Shown: positions 42,924 to 54,299, numbered from the stretch's first letter. The stretch is DNA of 64,000 bases from CAVPGP01 sp963718065 (GCA_963718065.1 CAVQYE010000013.1:62001-126000), one strand, 5' to 3'. Numbers and translations: made by a program. The notes: generated from the letters alone by a model not told the origin.

Positions 42924-45263
42924 ATGCCGTCAGGATTCCGGCAGATGGGATCCCGGCTGCTTCACCCGCTTCGATCGCTGTCGCTGACGCTGCAGGTCGC
43001 GATCGTCGCCGGCTTCGCCGTCGTCGTCGTCACGCTCGCCTTCGTCTTCTCGTTCGTCGCGATCGAGCGGCTGCGCCATGCGGCCGAGGATGCGCGCCAC
43101 GCGGAGGACGTGATCGCCGCGTCGAGCGCCACCGAGAAGCTCGTGCTCGATCTCGAGACCGGCGTGCGGGGATATGCGATCACCGGCCGGCAGAGCTTCC
43201 TCCAGCCGACCGTCAGCGCCCGGAACGAGCTGCCGGCGGCCGAGCGGCGATTGCGGAGTCTCCTCGCCGGGGATCCGGTGGCGACCAGGCAGGAGGCCGC
43301 GATCGAGCGTGAGGTCGACGACTACGTCAAGAACTGGACGACTCCCGTGATCGCCGTCGCCGGGCGCGACCTCGGGCAGGCGCGGAAGATCGTCGGCGAG
43401 GGCGGCGGGAGGCGGCGTGTCGACAAGCTGCGCGCAGACTTTGCGTCCCTCGTCGCCGGCCGCGCACAGCTTGCAGACGAGCGACGCGACCGCGCCGACG
43501 ACGCAGGGCGGGCGGCGATCGAGATCGGCGGCGTCTCGTTCGCCGCGATCCTCCTGCTCGTCTTGGTCTTCGTCGTCTACTTCGCCAAGGCCGCCGTGCT
43601 GCCGGTCTCGCGCGTCGCGGGCGCCACGAGACGCCTCGCTGCGGGCGAGCAGGGCGTCCGCGTCCCGGAGGAGGGCACGGGCGAGGTCGGCGTGCTCGCC
43701 CGCGGCTTCAACGCGATGGCAGCGACGCTCGAGGAGAATCGCGAGCATCTCGAGCGCGAGCAACGCCTGAGTGAGGCCCGGTACAACTTCGGCCGCCGGA
43801 TCGCAGCGATGTCCGACCTCGAGCCGCTGGCCCAGGTGATCCTCAGCGGGATTGCTGAGCTCACGAAGTTCGACGCGGGCGCGGTCTACCTGATCAGCGA
43901 GAGCGGCCGCTCGCTTCGTCTCGCCGCCTGGCTCGGGGTCGACGAGGACGAGCTGCCGGAGCGGCTGCGCATCGACGATCCACGGCAGGTGCTGGACGTC
44001 GGTGTGCCGGAGCTGCAGGCCGTGTTCGAGCACGGCGGTAGCACGATCGGCTTCGTCGCCGTGGCGCGGACGAGCGGCGAGCCGACGGCGAGCGACGAGA
44101 TCGTCGAGGTGGAGCGCCTCGCCGAGCAGTCGGCGGTCGCGGTTGCGCATGCGCTCGCACTGCGGCGAACGCGGCGTCTGCTCGACGTGAACCGCGCGGT
44201 CCTCGACTCGACGCGGGAGGGGATCACGATGGTCGACCTGAACGGGCGCCTGCTCTTTTCGAACCGCGCGATGGAGGGCTTCTACGCCTCGTTCGGGGTC
44301 CCGGCGGAGGGCACCGTCTGGGAGCGGCTGCTCGAGACGGCGGATCGCACGACGACACCGGAGCGCTACGTCGCCGACTTCGCGCGCGTCATCGACGACC
44401 CAGATCTGGTGTACGAGAACGAGTTCACGATCGCGGAGTCGGGCGCGACGTTCAGCGGCATCACGGCGCCGGTCAAGGATTCAGCGGGACGCCTCATCGG
44501 CCGGATCTTCTCGCTCCGCGACGTGAGCGCCGAGCGCGAAGCGGACCGCCTCCAGGAGGAGTTCGTCGCCACCGTCTCGCACGAGCTGCGAACGCCGCTG
44601 ACGTCGATGTTCGGCTTCATGGAGGTGCTCCTGGACGGGGACGCCGGCGAGCTGAACGAGGAGCAGCGCCGCTTCCTCCAGATCGTGCAGCGCTCGACAG
44701 AGCGGCTGATGCGCCTGGTCGGCGACCTGCTGATCATCGGCCAGATCGACTCGGGGCATCTCTCGCTCGAGGCGGCGCCGACGGATCTGCGGTCGGTGGC
44801 GGAGGATGTCGTCGAGTCGGCCCGGGCGCTCGCGCGCGTGAAGGGAATCGAGCTGAACCTGAACGTGGAGCCCGTGGCGTTGATCAGCGCCGACAGAGCG
44901 CGGCTCGTACAGCTGACCGACAATCTCCTCTCGAACGCGCTGAAGTTCACGCCGGAGGGCGGGCGCATCGAGGTCAGCGTCTCGGAGCAGGACGGCAAAT
45001 GCGTGCTCGAGGTCAGCGACTCGGGGCTCGGGATCCCCAAGGCCGAGCGCGGGCGCCTGTTCGAGCGCTTCTTCCGGACGAGCGAGGCGACCGAGCGGGC
45101 GATTCCCGGCACCGGGCTGGGGCTTGCGATCTCGCGGGCGATCGTCGAGGCCCACGGCGGCGTCATCGACGTCGTCGACCGCGACGGGCCGGGGGCGACG
45201 TTCCGCGTCGAGCTGCCGCTCATCGCCGGCGCGGCTCCGGCGCCACCCGTCAGTGCCCCATGA
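42924..45263 (+). CDS. CHASE3/HAMP/GAF/PAS sensor histidine kinase
   Basis: A 779-residue membrane sensor kinase. Two membrane helices (LTLQVAIVAGFAVVVVTLAFVF near 20-45 and GGVSFAAILLLVLVFVVYFA near 195-215) bracket an outer CHASE3-type helical domain (VLDLETGVRGYAITGRQSFLQP). HAMP, a GAF-like part and a PAS-like part (VDLNGRLLFSNRAMEGFYASFG) follow, then HisKA with His in TVSHELRTPLTSMFGF and HATPase (DNLLSNALKFTPEGG, DSGLGIPKAERGRLFERFF, GTGLGLAIS). No response regulator gene is adjacent. The FGGY kinase gene follows after 10 bases. Confidence 0.9.
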   Translation: MPSGFRQMGSRLLHPLRSLSLTLQVAIVAGFAVVVVTLAFVFSFVAIERLRHAAEDARHAEDVIAASSATEKLVLDLETGVRGYAITGRQSFLQPTVSARNELPAAERRLRSLLAGDPVATRQEAAIEREVDDYVKNWTTPVIAVAGRDLGQARKIVGEGGGRRRVDKLRADFASLVAGRAQLADERRDRADDAGRAAIEIGGVSFAAILLLVLVFVVYFAKAAVLPVSRVAGATRRLAAGEQGVRVPEEGTGEVGVLARGFNAMAATLEENREHLEREQRLSEARYNFGRRIAAMSDLEPLAQVILSGIAELTKFDAGAVYLISESGRSLRLAAWLGVDEDELPERLRIDDPRQVLDVGVPELQAVFEHGGSTIGFVAVARTSGEPTASDEIVEVERLAEQSAVAVAHALALRRTRRLLDVNRAVLDSTREGITMVDLNGRLLFSNRAMEGFYASFGVPAEGTVWERLLETADRTTTPERYVADFARVIDDPDLVYENEFTIAESGATFSGITAPVKDSAGRLIGRIFSLRDVSAEREADRLQEEFVATVSHELRTPLTSMFGFMEVLLDGDAGELNEEQRRFLQIVQRSTERLMRLVGDLLIIGQIDSGHLSLEAAPTDLRSVAEDVVESARALARVKGIELNLNVEPVALISADRARLVQLTDNLLSNALKFTPEGGRIEVSVSEQDGKCVLEVSDSGLGIPKAERGRLFERFFRTSEATERAIPGTGLGLAISRAIVEAHGGVIDVVDRDGPGATFRVELPLIAGAAPAPPVSAP

Positions 45264-45273
45264 CCAGTGCCCA

Positions 45274-46632
45274 GTGACGCGCGTCCTCGCCCTCGATGTC
45301 GGCACCTCCTCGGTGCGGGCTCTGGTCTACGACGAGACCGGGCGCCGGCTCGAGCACGCCGAGTCGCGGACGACCTACGACGTCAGGCACGCGCGAGGCG
45401 GTGTGGCCGAGCTCGATCCGGACCAGCTCGTCGAGGCGACGCTCGCGGCCCGGGACGACGCGACGCGCGAGGCGGCGGGCGTGGACGCGGTCGGCATCTC
45501 CTGCTTCTGGCACTCCCTGCTCGGACTCCGCGCCGACGGCCGTCCGTCGACGCCGCTTCTGATCTGGCAGGACACGCGCTCGGTCGGCCAGGCGGAGCAG
45601 CTTGCAGCCGAGCTCGACGCCCGCGCCGTGCACGCCCGCACCGGCTGTCCGCTTCATCCGGCCTACTGGCCGGCGAAGCTCCGCTGGCTCGCCGAGGAGC
45701 ATGCGGACGCGTTCGCGGCGACGAACCGCTTCGTCTCGTTCGCGGACTATCTCTTCCTGCGTCTCACCGGCGAGCTGCGCACGAGCAGCTCGTCCGCGTC
45801 GGGAACCGGGCTCCTGAACGTTCACGACGAGAGCTGGGACGCGGAGCTCCTCGAGGCACTTGGCCTGAGCGTCGACAGGCTGCCGGCGATCTCTGGCGAG
45901 CCCGCCGGCGACGTCTTTCCGCCGCTCGGCGACGGCGCCTGCTCGAACGTGGGCGCCGGTTGCACGACCCGCGAGCGCGCGGCGCTGATGATCGGCACCT
46001 CGGGCGCGCTGCGCTCGCTCTACGCGGCGCCCCGCGCCGAGGCGCGCGACGGCCTCTTCCTCTACCGGCTCGATGCCGAGCGGTTCCTCGAGGGTGGCTC
46101 TCTCTCCGACGGCGGCAACCTGTGGGCGTGGCTGACGGAAACGCTGAAGCACGTCGACTCCTCGGGCCTTGCCGACGAGGAGCCCGCTGCGCACGGCCTG
46201 ACGTTCCTGCCACTGCTCGGCGGCGAGCGGGCGCCGGGGTGGAACGCGCGTGCCCGGGGCGCGATCTCCGGGCTCACGTTCGACACGACCCCGCGTGACA
46301 TCGTCCAGGCGGCGCTCGAGGGAGTCGCCTACCGCTTTGCCGCCATCTTCGAGTTGATGCCGGAGACGCGGGAGGTCGTCGCGACCGGCCGGGCGCTGCT
46401 GGAGAACCGGGACTGGGTGCAGGTCATGGCGGACGTCCTCGGCGTGCCGGTCACCGCCTCGGCTGTGCCGGAGGGCTCGGCGCGCGGCGCCGCGGTCGTC
46501 ACGCTCGAGCGGCTGGGCGAGACTCCCGGGCCGGCGCCGCTCGGTGAGACCTATGCGCCTCGCCCGGAGAGGCATGACGCGTATCGTTCAGCGAGAGACT
46601 TGCAAGCGGCTTTGTACCGAGGAGTGACGTGA
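45274..46632 (+). CDS. gntK: FGGY-family gluconokinase
   Basis: A 452-residue sugar kinase. RVLALDVGTSSVRALVYDETG gives the first phosphate loop, CFWHSLLGLRADGRPSTPLLIWQDTRS the sugar-side loop, and MIGTSGALRSLYAAP and FDTTPRDIVQAALEGVAYRFA the second half of the ATP site. It heads an operon of pentose-phosphate genes including 6-phosphogluconate dehydrogenase, which makes gluconate the most likely substrate; xylulose cannot be excluded. GTG start at 45274. Its stop overlaps the transketolase start (GTGA). Confidence 0.85.
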   Translation: MTRVLALDVGTSSVRALVYDETGRRLEHAESRTTYDVRHARGGVAELDPDQLVEATLAARDDATREAAGVDAVGISCFWHSLLGLRADGRPSTPLLIWQDTRSVGQAEQLAAELDARAVHARTGCPLHPAYWPAKLRWLAEEHADAFAATNRFVSFADYLFLRLTGELRTSSSSASGTGLLNVHDESWDAELLEALGLSVDRLPAISGEPAGDVFPPLGDGACSNVGAGCTTRERAALMIGTSGALRSLYAAPRAEARDGLFLYRLDAERFLEGGSLSDGGNLWAWLTETLKHVDSSGLADEEPAAHGLTFLPLLGGERAPGWNARARGAISGLTFDTTPRDIVQAALEGVAYRFAAIFELMPETREVVATGRALLENRDWVQVMADVLGVPVTASAVPEGSARGAAVVTLERLGETPGPAPLGETYAPRPERHDAYRSARDLQAALYRGVT

Positions 46633-48657
46633 CCAACGCCCAGATCCGCACACGCTCGATCGACACGATCCGCGCGCTCTCGATGGACGCGGTGCAGAAG
46701 GCGAACGCGGGCCATCCGGGCACCGCGATGGCGCTCGCGCCGCTCGCCTACACGATCTTCACCAAGCATCCTGCGGCACAACCCGGCGAACCCGGACTGG
46801 CCGAACCGCGACCGGTTCGTCCTCTCCGCCGGCCACGCCGCGATCCTCCAGTACTCGCTCCTTCACCTGACGGGCTACAACCTGTCGCTCGAGGAGCTGA
46901 AGCGCTTCCGGCAGTGGGAGTCGAAGACGCCGGGCCATCCCGAGCACTTCATGACGCCCGGGGTCGAGACGACGACCGGCCCGCTCGGCCAGGGCTTCGC
47001 GAACGGCGTCGGCATGGCGATCGCCGAGCGATTCCTGGCAGAGCGCTTCAACAGGCCCCGACCACGAGATCGTCGACCACTGCGTCTACGCGATCTGCTC
47101 CGACGGCGACCTGATGGAGGGCGCTCTCGTACGAGGCGGCATCGCTGGCGGGGCACATCGGCCTCGGCAAGCTGATCTACTTCTACGACGACAACCACAT
47201 CACGATCGACGGCACGACGTCGATCTCGTTCACCGAGGACCGCGGCGAGCGCGCTTCGAGGCCCAGCACTGGCACGTCCAGCACGTGGACGACTCCGAGG
47301 ATGTCGACGCGCTCGACGCAGCGCTGACCGCGGCCCGCGGAGGAGACGGAGCGGCCGTCGATCATCGTCCTGCGCTCCCACATCGCCTATCCCGCCCCGC
47401 ATGCGGTCGACACGTCGAAGTCGCACGGCTCCCCGCTCGGCGACGAGGAGGTGCGCGCGACGAAGGAGGTCATGGGCTTCGATCCCGACAAGACCTTCGA
47501 CATCGATCCCGCGGTCTCCGAGCACATGTCGGAGACCGACCGTGGGGTCGCGCTCGAGCAGGAGTGGAAGGACGTCTTCGAGTCGTGGTCGACCGCGTTC
47601 CCCGCGCTGCGTGAGGACTGGGACCAGGTGCACACCGGCAAGATGCGGCCCGGCTGGACAGCGCCGCCGGAGTTCGAGGCGGGCGACGGCGAGCCGACGC
47701 GCGCGACCGGCAAGAAGGTGATGCAGTCGTTCAAGCCGTTCACGCCGACGATGATCGGCGGCGCGGCCGACCTCGTCGAGTCGACCTACACGGAGTTCGA
47801 AGGGAGCGGCGTCTTCTCGAGGACGCACGCGGGCCGGAACGTCGCGTTCGGGATCCGCGAGCATGCGATGGGCTCGATCGTCAACGGGATCGCCGTGCAC
47901 GGCGGCATGTTCAAGCCGTTCGGCTCCACGTTTCTGATCTTCTCCGACTACATGCGCCCGGCTGTGCGCCTCTCGGCGCTGATGAGCACTGCCGGTCGTC
48001 TGGGTGTGGACGCACGACTCGGTCGGCCTCGGCGAGGACGGCCCGACGCATCAGCCGGTCGAGCACTACATGGCTCGCTGCGGGCGATCCCGAACTTCTG
48101 GTTCGTGCGCCCGGCGGATGCGAACGAGACGTCGTGGGCTTGGAAGGTCGCCCTCGACCGCGACGACGGGCCGGTCGGCGCTGTCGCTCTCGCGGCAGAA
48201 GGTGCCGACGCTCGACCGCTCGTCGCTCGCGCCGGCGTCGGGTGTCGAGCGGGGCGCGTACACGCTCTGGGACTCGCTCGGCGACGAGCCCGGCGAGCCG
48301 GACCTGATGCTGATCGCGACCGGCTCGGAGGTGGCGCTCGCGCTCGCAGCCGGGCAGAAGATCGCCGCTGAGCACGGCACGAACGTCCGCGTCGTTTCGA
48401 TGCCCTGCTGGGAGCTCTTCGAGGCCCAGTCGCCGGACTACCGCGACGAGGTGCTGCCGCCGGAGATGAAGGCGCGGCTCGCGGTCGAGCCCGGCGTCAC
48501 GCTCGGCTGGAAGAGGTGGGTCGGCGACGACGGCGACGTCGCTCGGCTCGAGCGGTTCGGCGCCTCGGCGCCAGGCAACGAGGTGCTCGAGCATCTCGGC
48601 TTCAGGGTCGACAACGTCGTCGCGAGGGCGACAGCGCTGCTGGAGCGGGTCTCGTGA
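46629..48657 (+). CDS. tkt: transketolase (eight or so frameshifts)
   Basis: About 670 residues if restored. TPP-dependent enzyme moving two-carbon units in the pentose-phosphate pathway. Pieces: DAVQKANAGHPGTAMALAPLAY, GPLGQGFANGVGMAIAERFLA, the TPP motif CSDGDLMEG...DDNHITIDGTT, HAGRNVAFGIREHAMGSIVNGIAVHGG, GEDGPTHQPVEHY and the C-terminal domain ending NVVARATALLERVS. Breaks near 46772, 47057, 47127, 47252, 47340, 47990, 48076 and 48176; most are a single extra base. Start is GTG overlapping the gluconokinase stop. The gene is too important to be decaying, so error is the likely cause. Confidence 0.9.
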
Positions 48658-49002
48658 GCGAGGCGCTCGTGTCGCGCTTCTTCGCGGTCATGAACGAGCA
48701 CGACGCCGACGCGGTCGAGGAGATCTTCGTCCCGGAGGCGGAGATCGTCATCGGCCCTCACGTTGCCCGCGGCCACGACGAGATCCGCGAGCTCGCCCTG
48801 CAGAGCGGCCCGCCCGAGCTGGAGATCAGCACGCGGCCGATCGGCTATTCCGCCCGCCGCCGGCGGCGCCCTCGTTCCGTTCGTCAGGACGCAGGTCTGG
48901 CGCGAGTCGGGCGACGTCGCCGTCGAGGAGGAGCTGTGGGCCGCGTTCGAGATCGACGAGGAGCGGATCCGGCGCGTCCAGCTGCACCAGGAGCAACCGT
49001 GA
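48654..49002 (+). CDS. SnoaL-like NTF2-fold protein (one frameshift)
   Basis: About 115 residues if restored. SEALVSRFFAVMNEHDADAVEEIFVPEAEIVIGPHVARGHDEIREL is a SnoaL-type beginning; after a break near 48850, GALVPFVRTQVWRESGDVAVEEELWAAFEIDEERIRRVQLHQ completes the sheet. It lies inside the pentose-phosphate operon, overlapping both neighbours (GTGA at each end), which is unusual for this family. Role unknown. Confidence 0.7.
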
Positions 49003-49443
49003 AGATCGTCGCCGCCTTCGACCACCGCGGCGTCCACCTCAAGGAGGCGGTGCTCGCCGCGCTGGAGGGCCACGAGGTGCTCGACCTCGGCACGGACTCG
49101 GACGTCGTGCGGATCGACTACCCCGACAAGGCGCGCGAGCTCGCCGAGGCGATCCAGGACGGACGCGCCGAGCGCGGCATCCTCGTCTGCGGCTCGGGCG
49201 TCGGCGCCTCGATCGCGGCCTGCAAGCTGACCGGGATCCGCGCCGCGATCTGCCACGACGTCTATTCGGCGCACCAGGGCGTCGAGCACGACGACATGAA
49301 CGTCCTCTGCCTCGGCTCGGAGATCGTCGGCCCGTCGCTCGCCCGCGACCTGATCGCGGCGTTCCTGAACGCGAAATTCGACGGCGGCGAGCGCTACGTC
49401 GCGCGCCTCCGCAAAGTGGAAGAGCTGGAAAGGATGATGAAAC
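48999..49443 (+). CDS. rpiB: ribose-5-phosphate isomerase B
   Basis: About 148 residues. KIVAAFDHRGVHLKEAVLAAL, ERGILVCGSGVGASIAACKLTGIRAAICHDVYSAHQGVEHDDMNVLCLGSEI and FLNAKFDGGERYVARLRKVEELER match RpiB throughout, including the active-site cysteine in CGSGVG. It converts ribose 5-phosphate to ribulose 5-phosphate. The frame has no stop before transaldolase; a TGA in the next frame near 49438 would end it correctly, so one more indel is suspected and the end given is approximate. Start is GTG. Confidence 0.85.
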
Positions 49444-50549
49444 GTGGCGGAGTCACGCCTGCAGGAGCTGGCGGCACACGGCCAGTCCGTCTGGATCGAC
49501 AACCTCGCGCGCGAGGCGCTCGAGGAGGGCAAGCTCGCCGGATGATGACGAAGGACGCCGTCACCGGCGTCACGTCGAACCCGACGATCTTCCAGAAGGC
49601 GATCGCCGCGGGCGGGGCCTACGACGAGCAGCTGCTCGAGGTCGCGAAGACGGAGTCCGATCCGAAGGAGATCTTCCTCCAGCTCTCGGCCCAGGACATC
49701 GCCGAGGCGTGCGAGCTGCTGGAGCCCGTGTGGAAGCGGACCGACGGCCTCGACGGCTTCGTTTCCTGGGAGGTCGATCCGACCCTCGCGTACGACCGCG
49801 AGAGCACCTTCGAGGAGATGATCCGCCTCCACGAGTGGATCGACCGGCCGAACCTCTACGTCAAGATCCCGGCCACGAAGCCCGGCCTCGGCGCGATCGA
49901 GGACGCGGTCGCGCGCGGGAAGAACATCAACGTGACGCTGATCTTCTCGCTGCGGCGCCACCAGGAGGTGATGGAGGCATACCTCCGCGGCCTCGAGCGC
50001 CTGGTCGCGGCGGGCAAGAGCCCGGCCAAGGTGCAGTCGGTCGCGTCCTTCTTCGTCTCACGGGTCGACACCGAGGCGGACAAGCGCCTCGACGCCGCCG
50101 GGAAGCCGGCGCTGAAGGGCAAGCTCGCCGTCGCGAACGCCAGGCTCGCGTACCAGAACTACCTGGAGGCGTTCTCCGGGCCGCGCTGGGAGTTCCTCGA
50201 GTCGAAGGGTGCGAACGTGCAGCGCCCGCTCTGGGCGTCGACGTCGGTGAAGAACCCCGAGTACCGCGACGTGATGTACGTCGAGGAGCTGATCGGGCCG
50301 AACACCGTCAACACGATGCCGGACGAGACGATCGAGGCGTTCCAGGATCATGGCGAGGTGCGCGGCGACACGATCCTCGACGGGGTCGACGAGGCGCACA
50401 AGCTCTTCGAGGATCTGGCGGCGGCGGGTGTCGACTACGACGACGTGTCGCTGACGCTCGAGGAGGAGGGCGTCCAGAAGTTCGCCGACTCCTTCGCGGA
50501 GCTCCTCGACGGCATTCGCGCGAAGCGTGACGAGCTCGTAGCAGCGTGA
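49444..50549 (+). CDS. tal: transaldolase (one frameshift)
   Basis: About 368 residues if restored. AESRLQELAAHGQSVWIDNLAREALEEGKLA, then after a missing C near 49540, RMMTKDAVTGVTSNPTIFQKAI, WEVDPTLAYDRESTFEEMI, the Schiff-base lysine in LYVKIPATKPG and a helical end. It transfers dihydroxyacetone units between pentose-phosphate and glycolytic sugars. The length and the AESRLQEL opening fit the long actinobacterial TalB-like form. GTG start at 49444; stop overlaps the PGI start. Confidence 0.9.
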
Positions 50550-51909
50550 GCCGAACGCTGAACTCGGCCGAGCTGGTGGAGCGGATCTGGGCGCGCGACT
50601 CGTCCGCCTGGACAGGCAAGGACGAGGCCAAGTGGCTCGGCTGGCTCGACGAGCCGCTGCGGATGCAGGAGCAGCTGGACGAGGTGATTCGCTACGCCGA
50701 GTCGACGAGTCGGCCGGCGTGATCGACGACGTCGTGCTGCTCGGCATGGGCGGGTCGTCGCTCGCGCCCGAGGTGATGAGGCGGTTCTTCGAAGCCGGAG
50801 CACGTGCACGTCCTCGACACGACGCATCCGGCCGCGATCCGCCGGCTCGGCGAGCAGCTCGACCTCCAGCGGACGCTCTTCGTCTCCGCGTCGAAGTCGG
50901 GCGGCACGCTCGAGACGCGCTCGCACACCGACTACTTCTGGGAGCAAGGTCAAGCAACGGCGACAACTTCGCGGCGATCACCGACCCGGGGTCGGCGCTC
51001 GAGGGGCTCGCCGAGAAGCGCGGCTTCGGCGCCGTCTTCCCGGGCGAGCCGACGATCGGCGGCCGCTACTCGGCGCTCTCGCCGTTCGGAATCGTGCCGC
51101 TGGTGCTGATGGGCGTCGACGCGCAACGTCTGCTGCTCCGCGCGCAGGAGATGGCCGAGGCCTGCCGCATCGCCGACGGAAACCCGGGCCTCGAGCTCGG
51201 GCAGTCGCTCGGCGCCAACTGGCTCGACGGGCGCGACAAGGTCGTTTTCGAGGACGTGAACGGCTTCGGGCTCTGGGCTGAGCAGCTGCTCGCGGAGTCG
51301 ACCGGCAAGGAGGACAAGGGCCTCGTGCCGGCCCCCGGCGAGAGCCCCGACGGGCCCGACCGCCAGCCGCAGGACGTGCGCATTCCCGATCCGTACGAGC
51401 TCGGCCAGGAGTTCTACCGCTGGGAGTTCGCGACGGCGGTCGCCGGCTCGATCCTCGGCATCAACCCGTTCGACCAGCCGAACGTGCAGGCGGCGAAGGA
51501 CAAGACGAACGAGGTGCTCGCGGCGGGCGAGCCGAACGTCGAGCCGGAAGGATCGCTGGACGAGCTCCTCGGCAGCGCCGCCGCCGGCGACTACGTCTGC
51601 ATCCAGGCGTTCATCGACCCGGCGCGCGAGGCGGAGCTGGAGCCGCTCGTCGCCCGCGCGCACGAGACCGGCTGCGTCGTCACGAAGGGCCTCGGCCCGC
51701 GGTATCTCCACTCGACGGGCCAGCTGCACAAGGGCGGCCCCAACACGGGCGTCTTCGTCCAGGTGGTGGACGACACCGGCCCGGAGCTCGCGATCCCGGG
51801 CCAGAAGTTTGGCTTCGCACGCCTGATCAAGGCGCAGGCAGCCGGGGACCTCGCCTCGCTGAAAGACCGCGGCCGCCGCGTCGCGAGAGTCCGACTGGAG
51901 GAACTATGA
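50546..51909 (+). CDS. pgi: glucose-6-phosphate isomerase (three frameshifts)
   Basis: About 453 residues if restored, shorter than the 550 of enteric PGI and like the C-terminal part of the Tal-PGI fusions seen in some bacteria. DDVVLLGMGGSSLAPEVMRRFFEA, HVLDTTHPAAIRRLGEQLDLQRTLFVSASKSGGTLETRSH and LLRAQEMAEACRIADGNPGLELGQSLG are clear. Breaks near 50700, 50795 and 50950. It interconverts glucose and fructose 6-phosphates. Adjacent transaldolase, unfused but overlapping, fits that origin. Confidence 0.87.
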
Positions 51910-52775
51910 AACTCGGCATGATCGGCCTCGGCCGCATGGGCGCGGGCATGACCGGCCGCCTCGAGCAGCACGGCCACACGGTGCAGACGTACGACCCGGG
52001 GCAGGCTTCGACGGCGGAGTCGCTCGAGCAGCTGGCCGAGCAGCTCGAGGCGCCGCGCGTCTTCTGGATGATGATCCCCGCCGGCAAGATCACCGAGGAC
52101 ACGTTCCAGTCGCTGCTCGGGATCGCCGCGGCGGACGACGTGATCGTCGACGGCGGCAACTCGAACTTCCGCGACTCGCAGCGGCGCCATGCCGAGGCGC
52201 AGGCGAAGGGGATCCACTTCGTCGACTGCGGCGTCTCGGGCGGCGTCTGGGGTTTGCGCGAAGGGTTCTGCCTGATGGCCGGCGGCGACGATGAGCCGGC
52301 CTCGCGGCTGACGCCGGTCTTCGAGGCGCTCGCACCGAAGGACGGCTGGGCGGTCGTCGGCGGCCCCGGCGCGGGTCACTTCACGAAGATGGTCCACAAC
52401 GGGATCGAGTACGGCCTGATGCAGGCCTATGCCGAGGGGTTCGAGATCCTGCGCGCGTCGGAGTTCGGGCTCGACCTGAAGGAGGTGGCCGGCATCTGGC
52501 GCTACGGCTCGGTCGTCCGCTCGTGGCTCCTCGACCTCCTCCACAACGCCTTCGAGGCAGAGGGGTCCGACCTGCCGCACATCAAGGGTTACGTCGAGGA
52601 CTCCGGTGAGGGCCGCTGGACGATCTTCGAGGCGATCAACGAGAACGTGCCCGCGCCGGTGATCACGGCCTCGCTCTACGCGCGCTTCGCGTCGCGGCAG
52701 GACGAGTCGTTCGCCGCCAAGGTGAACGCGGCGCTCCGGAACCAGTTCGGCGGGCACGCGGTGAAGACCGAATGA
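51906..52775 (+). CDS. gnd: 6-phosphogluconate dehydrogenase, short form
   Basis: An intact 289-residue decarboxylating dehydrogenase. KLGMIGLGRMGAGMTGRLEQHGH is the Rossmann start, IVDGGNSNFRDSQRR and VDCGVSGGVWGLREGFCLMAGG line the substrate pocket, and HFTKMVHNGIEYGLMQAYAEGFE holds the catalytic lysine. The ~290-residue form lacks the extra C-terminal domain of the 470-residue enzyme and is often NAD-linked. Overlaps with PGI and G6PDH genes (ATGA). Confidence 0.95.
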   Translation: MKLGMIGLGRMGAGMTGRLEQHGHTVQTYDPGQASTAESLEQLAEQLEAPRVFWMMIPAGKITEDTFQSLLGIAAADDVIVDGGNSNFRDSQRRHAEAQAKGIHFVDCGVSGGVWGLREGFCLMAGGDDEPASRLTPVFEALAPKDGWAVVGGPGAGHFTKMVHNGIEYGLMQAYAEGFEILRASEFGLDLKEVAGIWRYGSVVRSWLLDLLHNAFEAEGSDLPHIKGYVEDSGEGRWTIFEAINENVPAPVITASLYARFASRQDESFAAKVNAALRNQFGGHAVKTE

Positions 52776-54299
52776 CGGACGTCGCCACACCGCCGGAGCA
52801 GGACAACCCGCTACTCGCGGGCCTCCGGCTGCGGCGAACGCCCGAGCCGTGCGCGCTCGTCATCTTCGGCGCGTCCGGCGACCTGGCGCATCGCAAGCTG
52901 ATGCCGGCGCTCTACGCGCTGGCGTTCCGCCGGCTGCTGCCCGACAAGTTCGCGATCGTCGGCGTCGCCCGCTCGGCGGGCTCCGACGAGCAGTGGCGCG
53001 CCGAGATGCGCGACGGAGTCCAGAAGCACGCCCGGGACGAGTTCCGCGACGACGTCTGGGACTACCTGGCCGCGCGGATGTCGCTACGTGTCGACCGACT
53101 TCGCCGACGCGCACGGTGAGGACGCCGTCGCCGAGAAGCTGACCGAGCTCGACAAGGAGCGCGGGCTGGGCGGCAACCGCGTCTACTACTTCGCGGTGCC
53201 GCCGGACGCGATCGGCATGCTCGTGAAGGCGCTCGGAGCCCGGCGGACCGCGGAGGGCTGGGTGCGCCTGATCATCGAGAAGCCGTTCGGGAACGACCTC
53301 GACTCGGCCCGGGCCCTCAACAGGATGCTGCTCGAGGAGCACTTCACCGAGGACGAGGTCTTCCGGATCGACCACTACCTCGGCAAGGAGACGGTCCAGA
53401 ACATGCTGGCGCTGCGGTTCGCGAACGGCATCTTCGAGCCGATCTGGAACCGCCAGTTCATCGACCACGTCCAGATCACCGTCGCCGAGTCGATGGGCAT
53501 CGAAGGCCGCGCCGCGTTCTACGAGCGTGCGGGCGCGATCCGCGACATCTTCCAGAACCACCTGCTCCAGCTCGTCGCGCTGACGGCCATGGAGCCGCCG
53601 ATCGACTTCACCGCCGAGTCGGTGCGAAACGAGAAGGTGAAGGTGCTGAAGGCGATGCACACGCCGGGGCCGAAGTCGGTCGTTCGCGGCCAGTACGGGC
53701 GAGGGTTCATCGAGGGCGTTGAGGTGCCCGGCTACCGCGAGGAGGAGGGCGTCGCGTCCGACTCGATGACCGAGACGTTCGTCGCGGCCAAGCTGTACGT
53801 CGACAACTGGCGCTGGGCCGACACGCCGTTCTACGTCCGGATGGGGAAGCGGCTCGCCCGCCGTGAGACGACGATCGCGATCCAGTTCAAGCGCGCCCCG
53901 CACCCGCCGTTCGACGAAGGCGACAGCGAGGCGCTGCGCCCGAACGTGCTGCTGATCCACGTGCAGCCCGACGAGGGCGTGTCGCTGGCGATCGGCGCCA
54001 AGGTGCCGGGGCAGGGGATGTCGATCCGCACCGTCCACATGGACTTCCTCTACGGCGGCGCGTTCCGCACCAGCCTGCCGGAGGCGTACGAGCGGCTGAT
54101 CCTCGACGCCATGCTCGGCGACGCGACGCTCTTCACGCGGACGGACGAGGTCGAGGAGCAGTGGTCGCTCGTCGACGCGATCATCGCCGCGTGGCGCCGG
54201 GACAAGCCGTCGTTCCCGAACTACGCCGCGGGCACGTGGGGGCCGCGTTCGTCGGACGAGCTCGTGCACCGGGACGGACGGTCGTGGCGTCGGCACTAG
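52772..54299 (+). CDS. zwf: glucose-6-phosphate dehydrogenase (one frameshift)
   Basis: About 508 residues if restored. CALVIFGASGDLAHRKLMPALYALAFRRLLP is the NADP-binding start, RLIIEKPFGNDLDSARALN and the active-site RIDHYLGKETVQNMLALRFAN follow, with a C-terminal TWGPRSSDELVHRDGRSWRRH. A single extra C near 53092 separates LAARM from SYVSTDFADAHGE. It opens the oxidative pentose-phosphate pathway and supplies NADPH. Overlaps gnd (ATGA) and opcA. Confidence 0.93.

Noticed and set aside
48999..50549. RpiB-transaldolase fusion protein
   Set aside because: The single open frame results from two compensating frame errors; transaldolase has its own GTG start in another frame and RpiB a natural stop one base out of frame.
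46629..53100. Programmed ribosomal frameshifting in the pentose-phosphate genes
   Set aside because: There are many breaks per gene, of different types and without slippery sequences, in genes that need no frameshift elsewhere.
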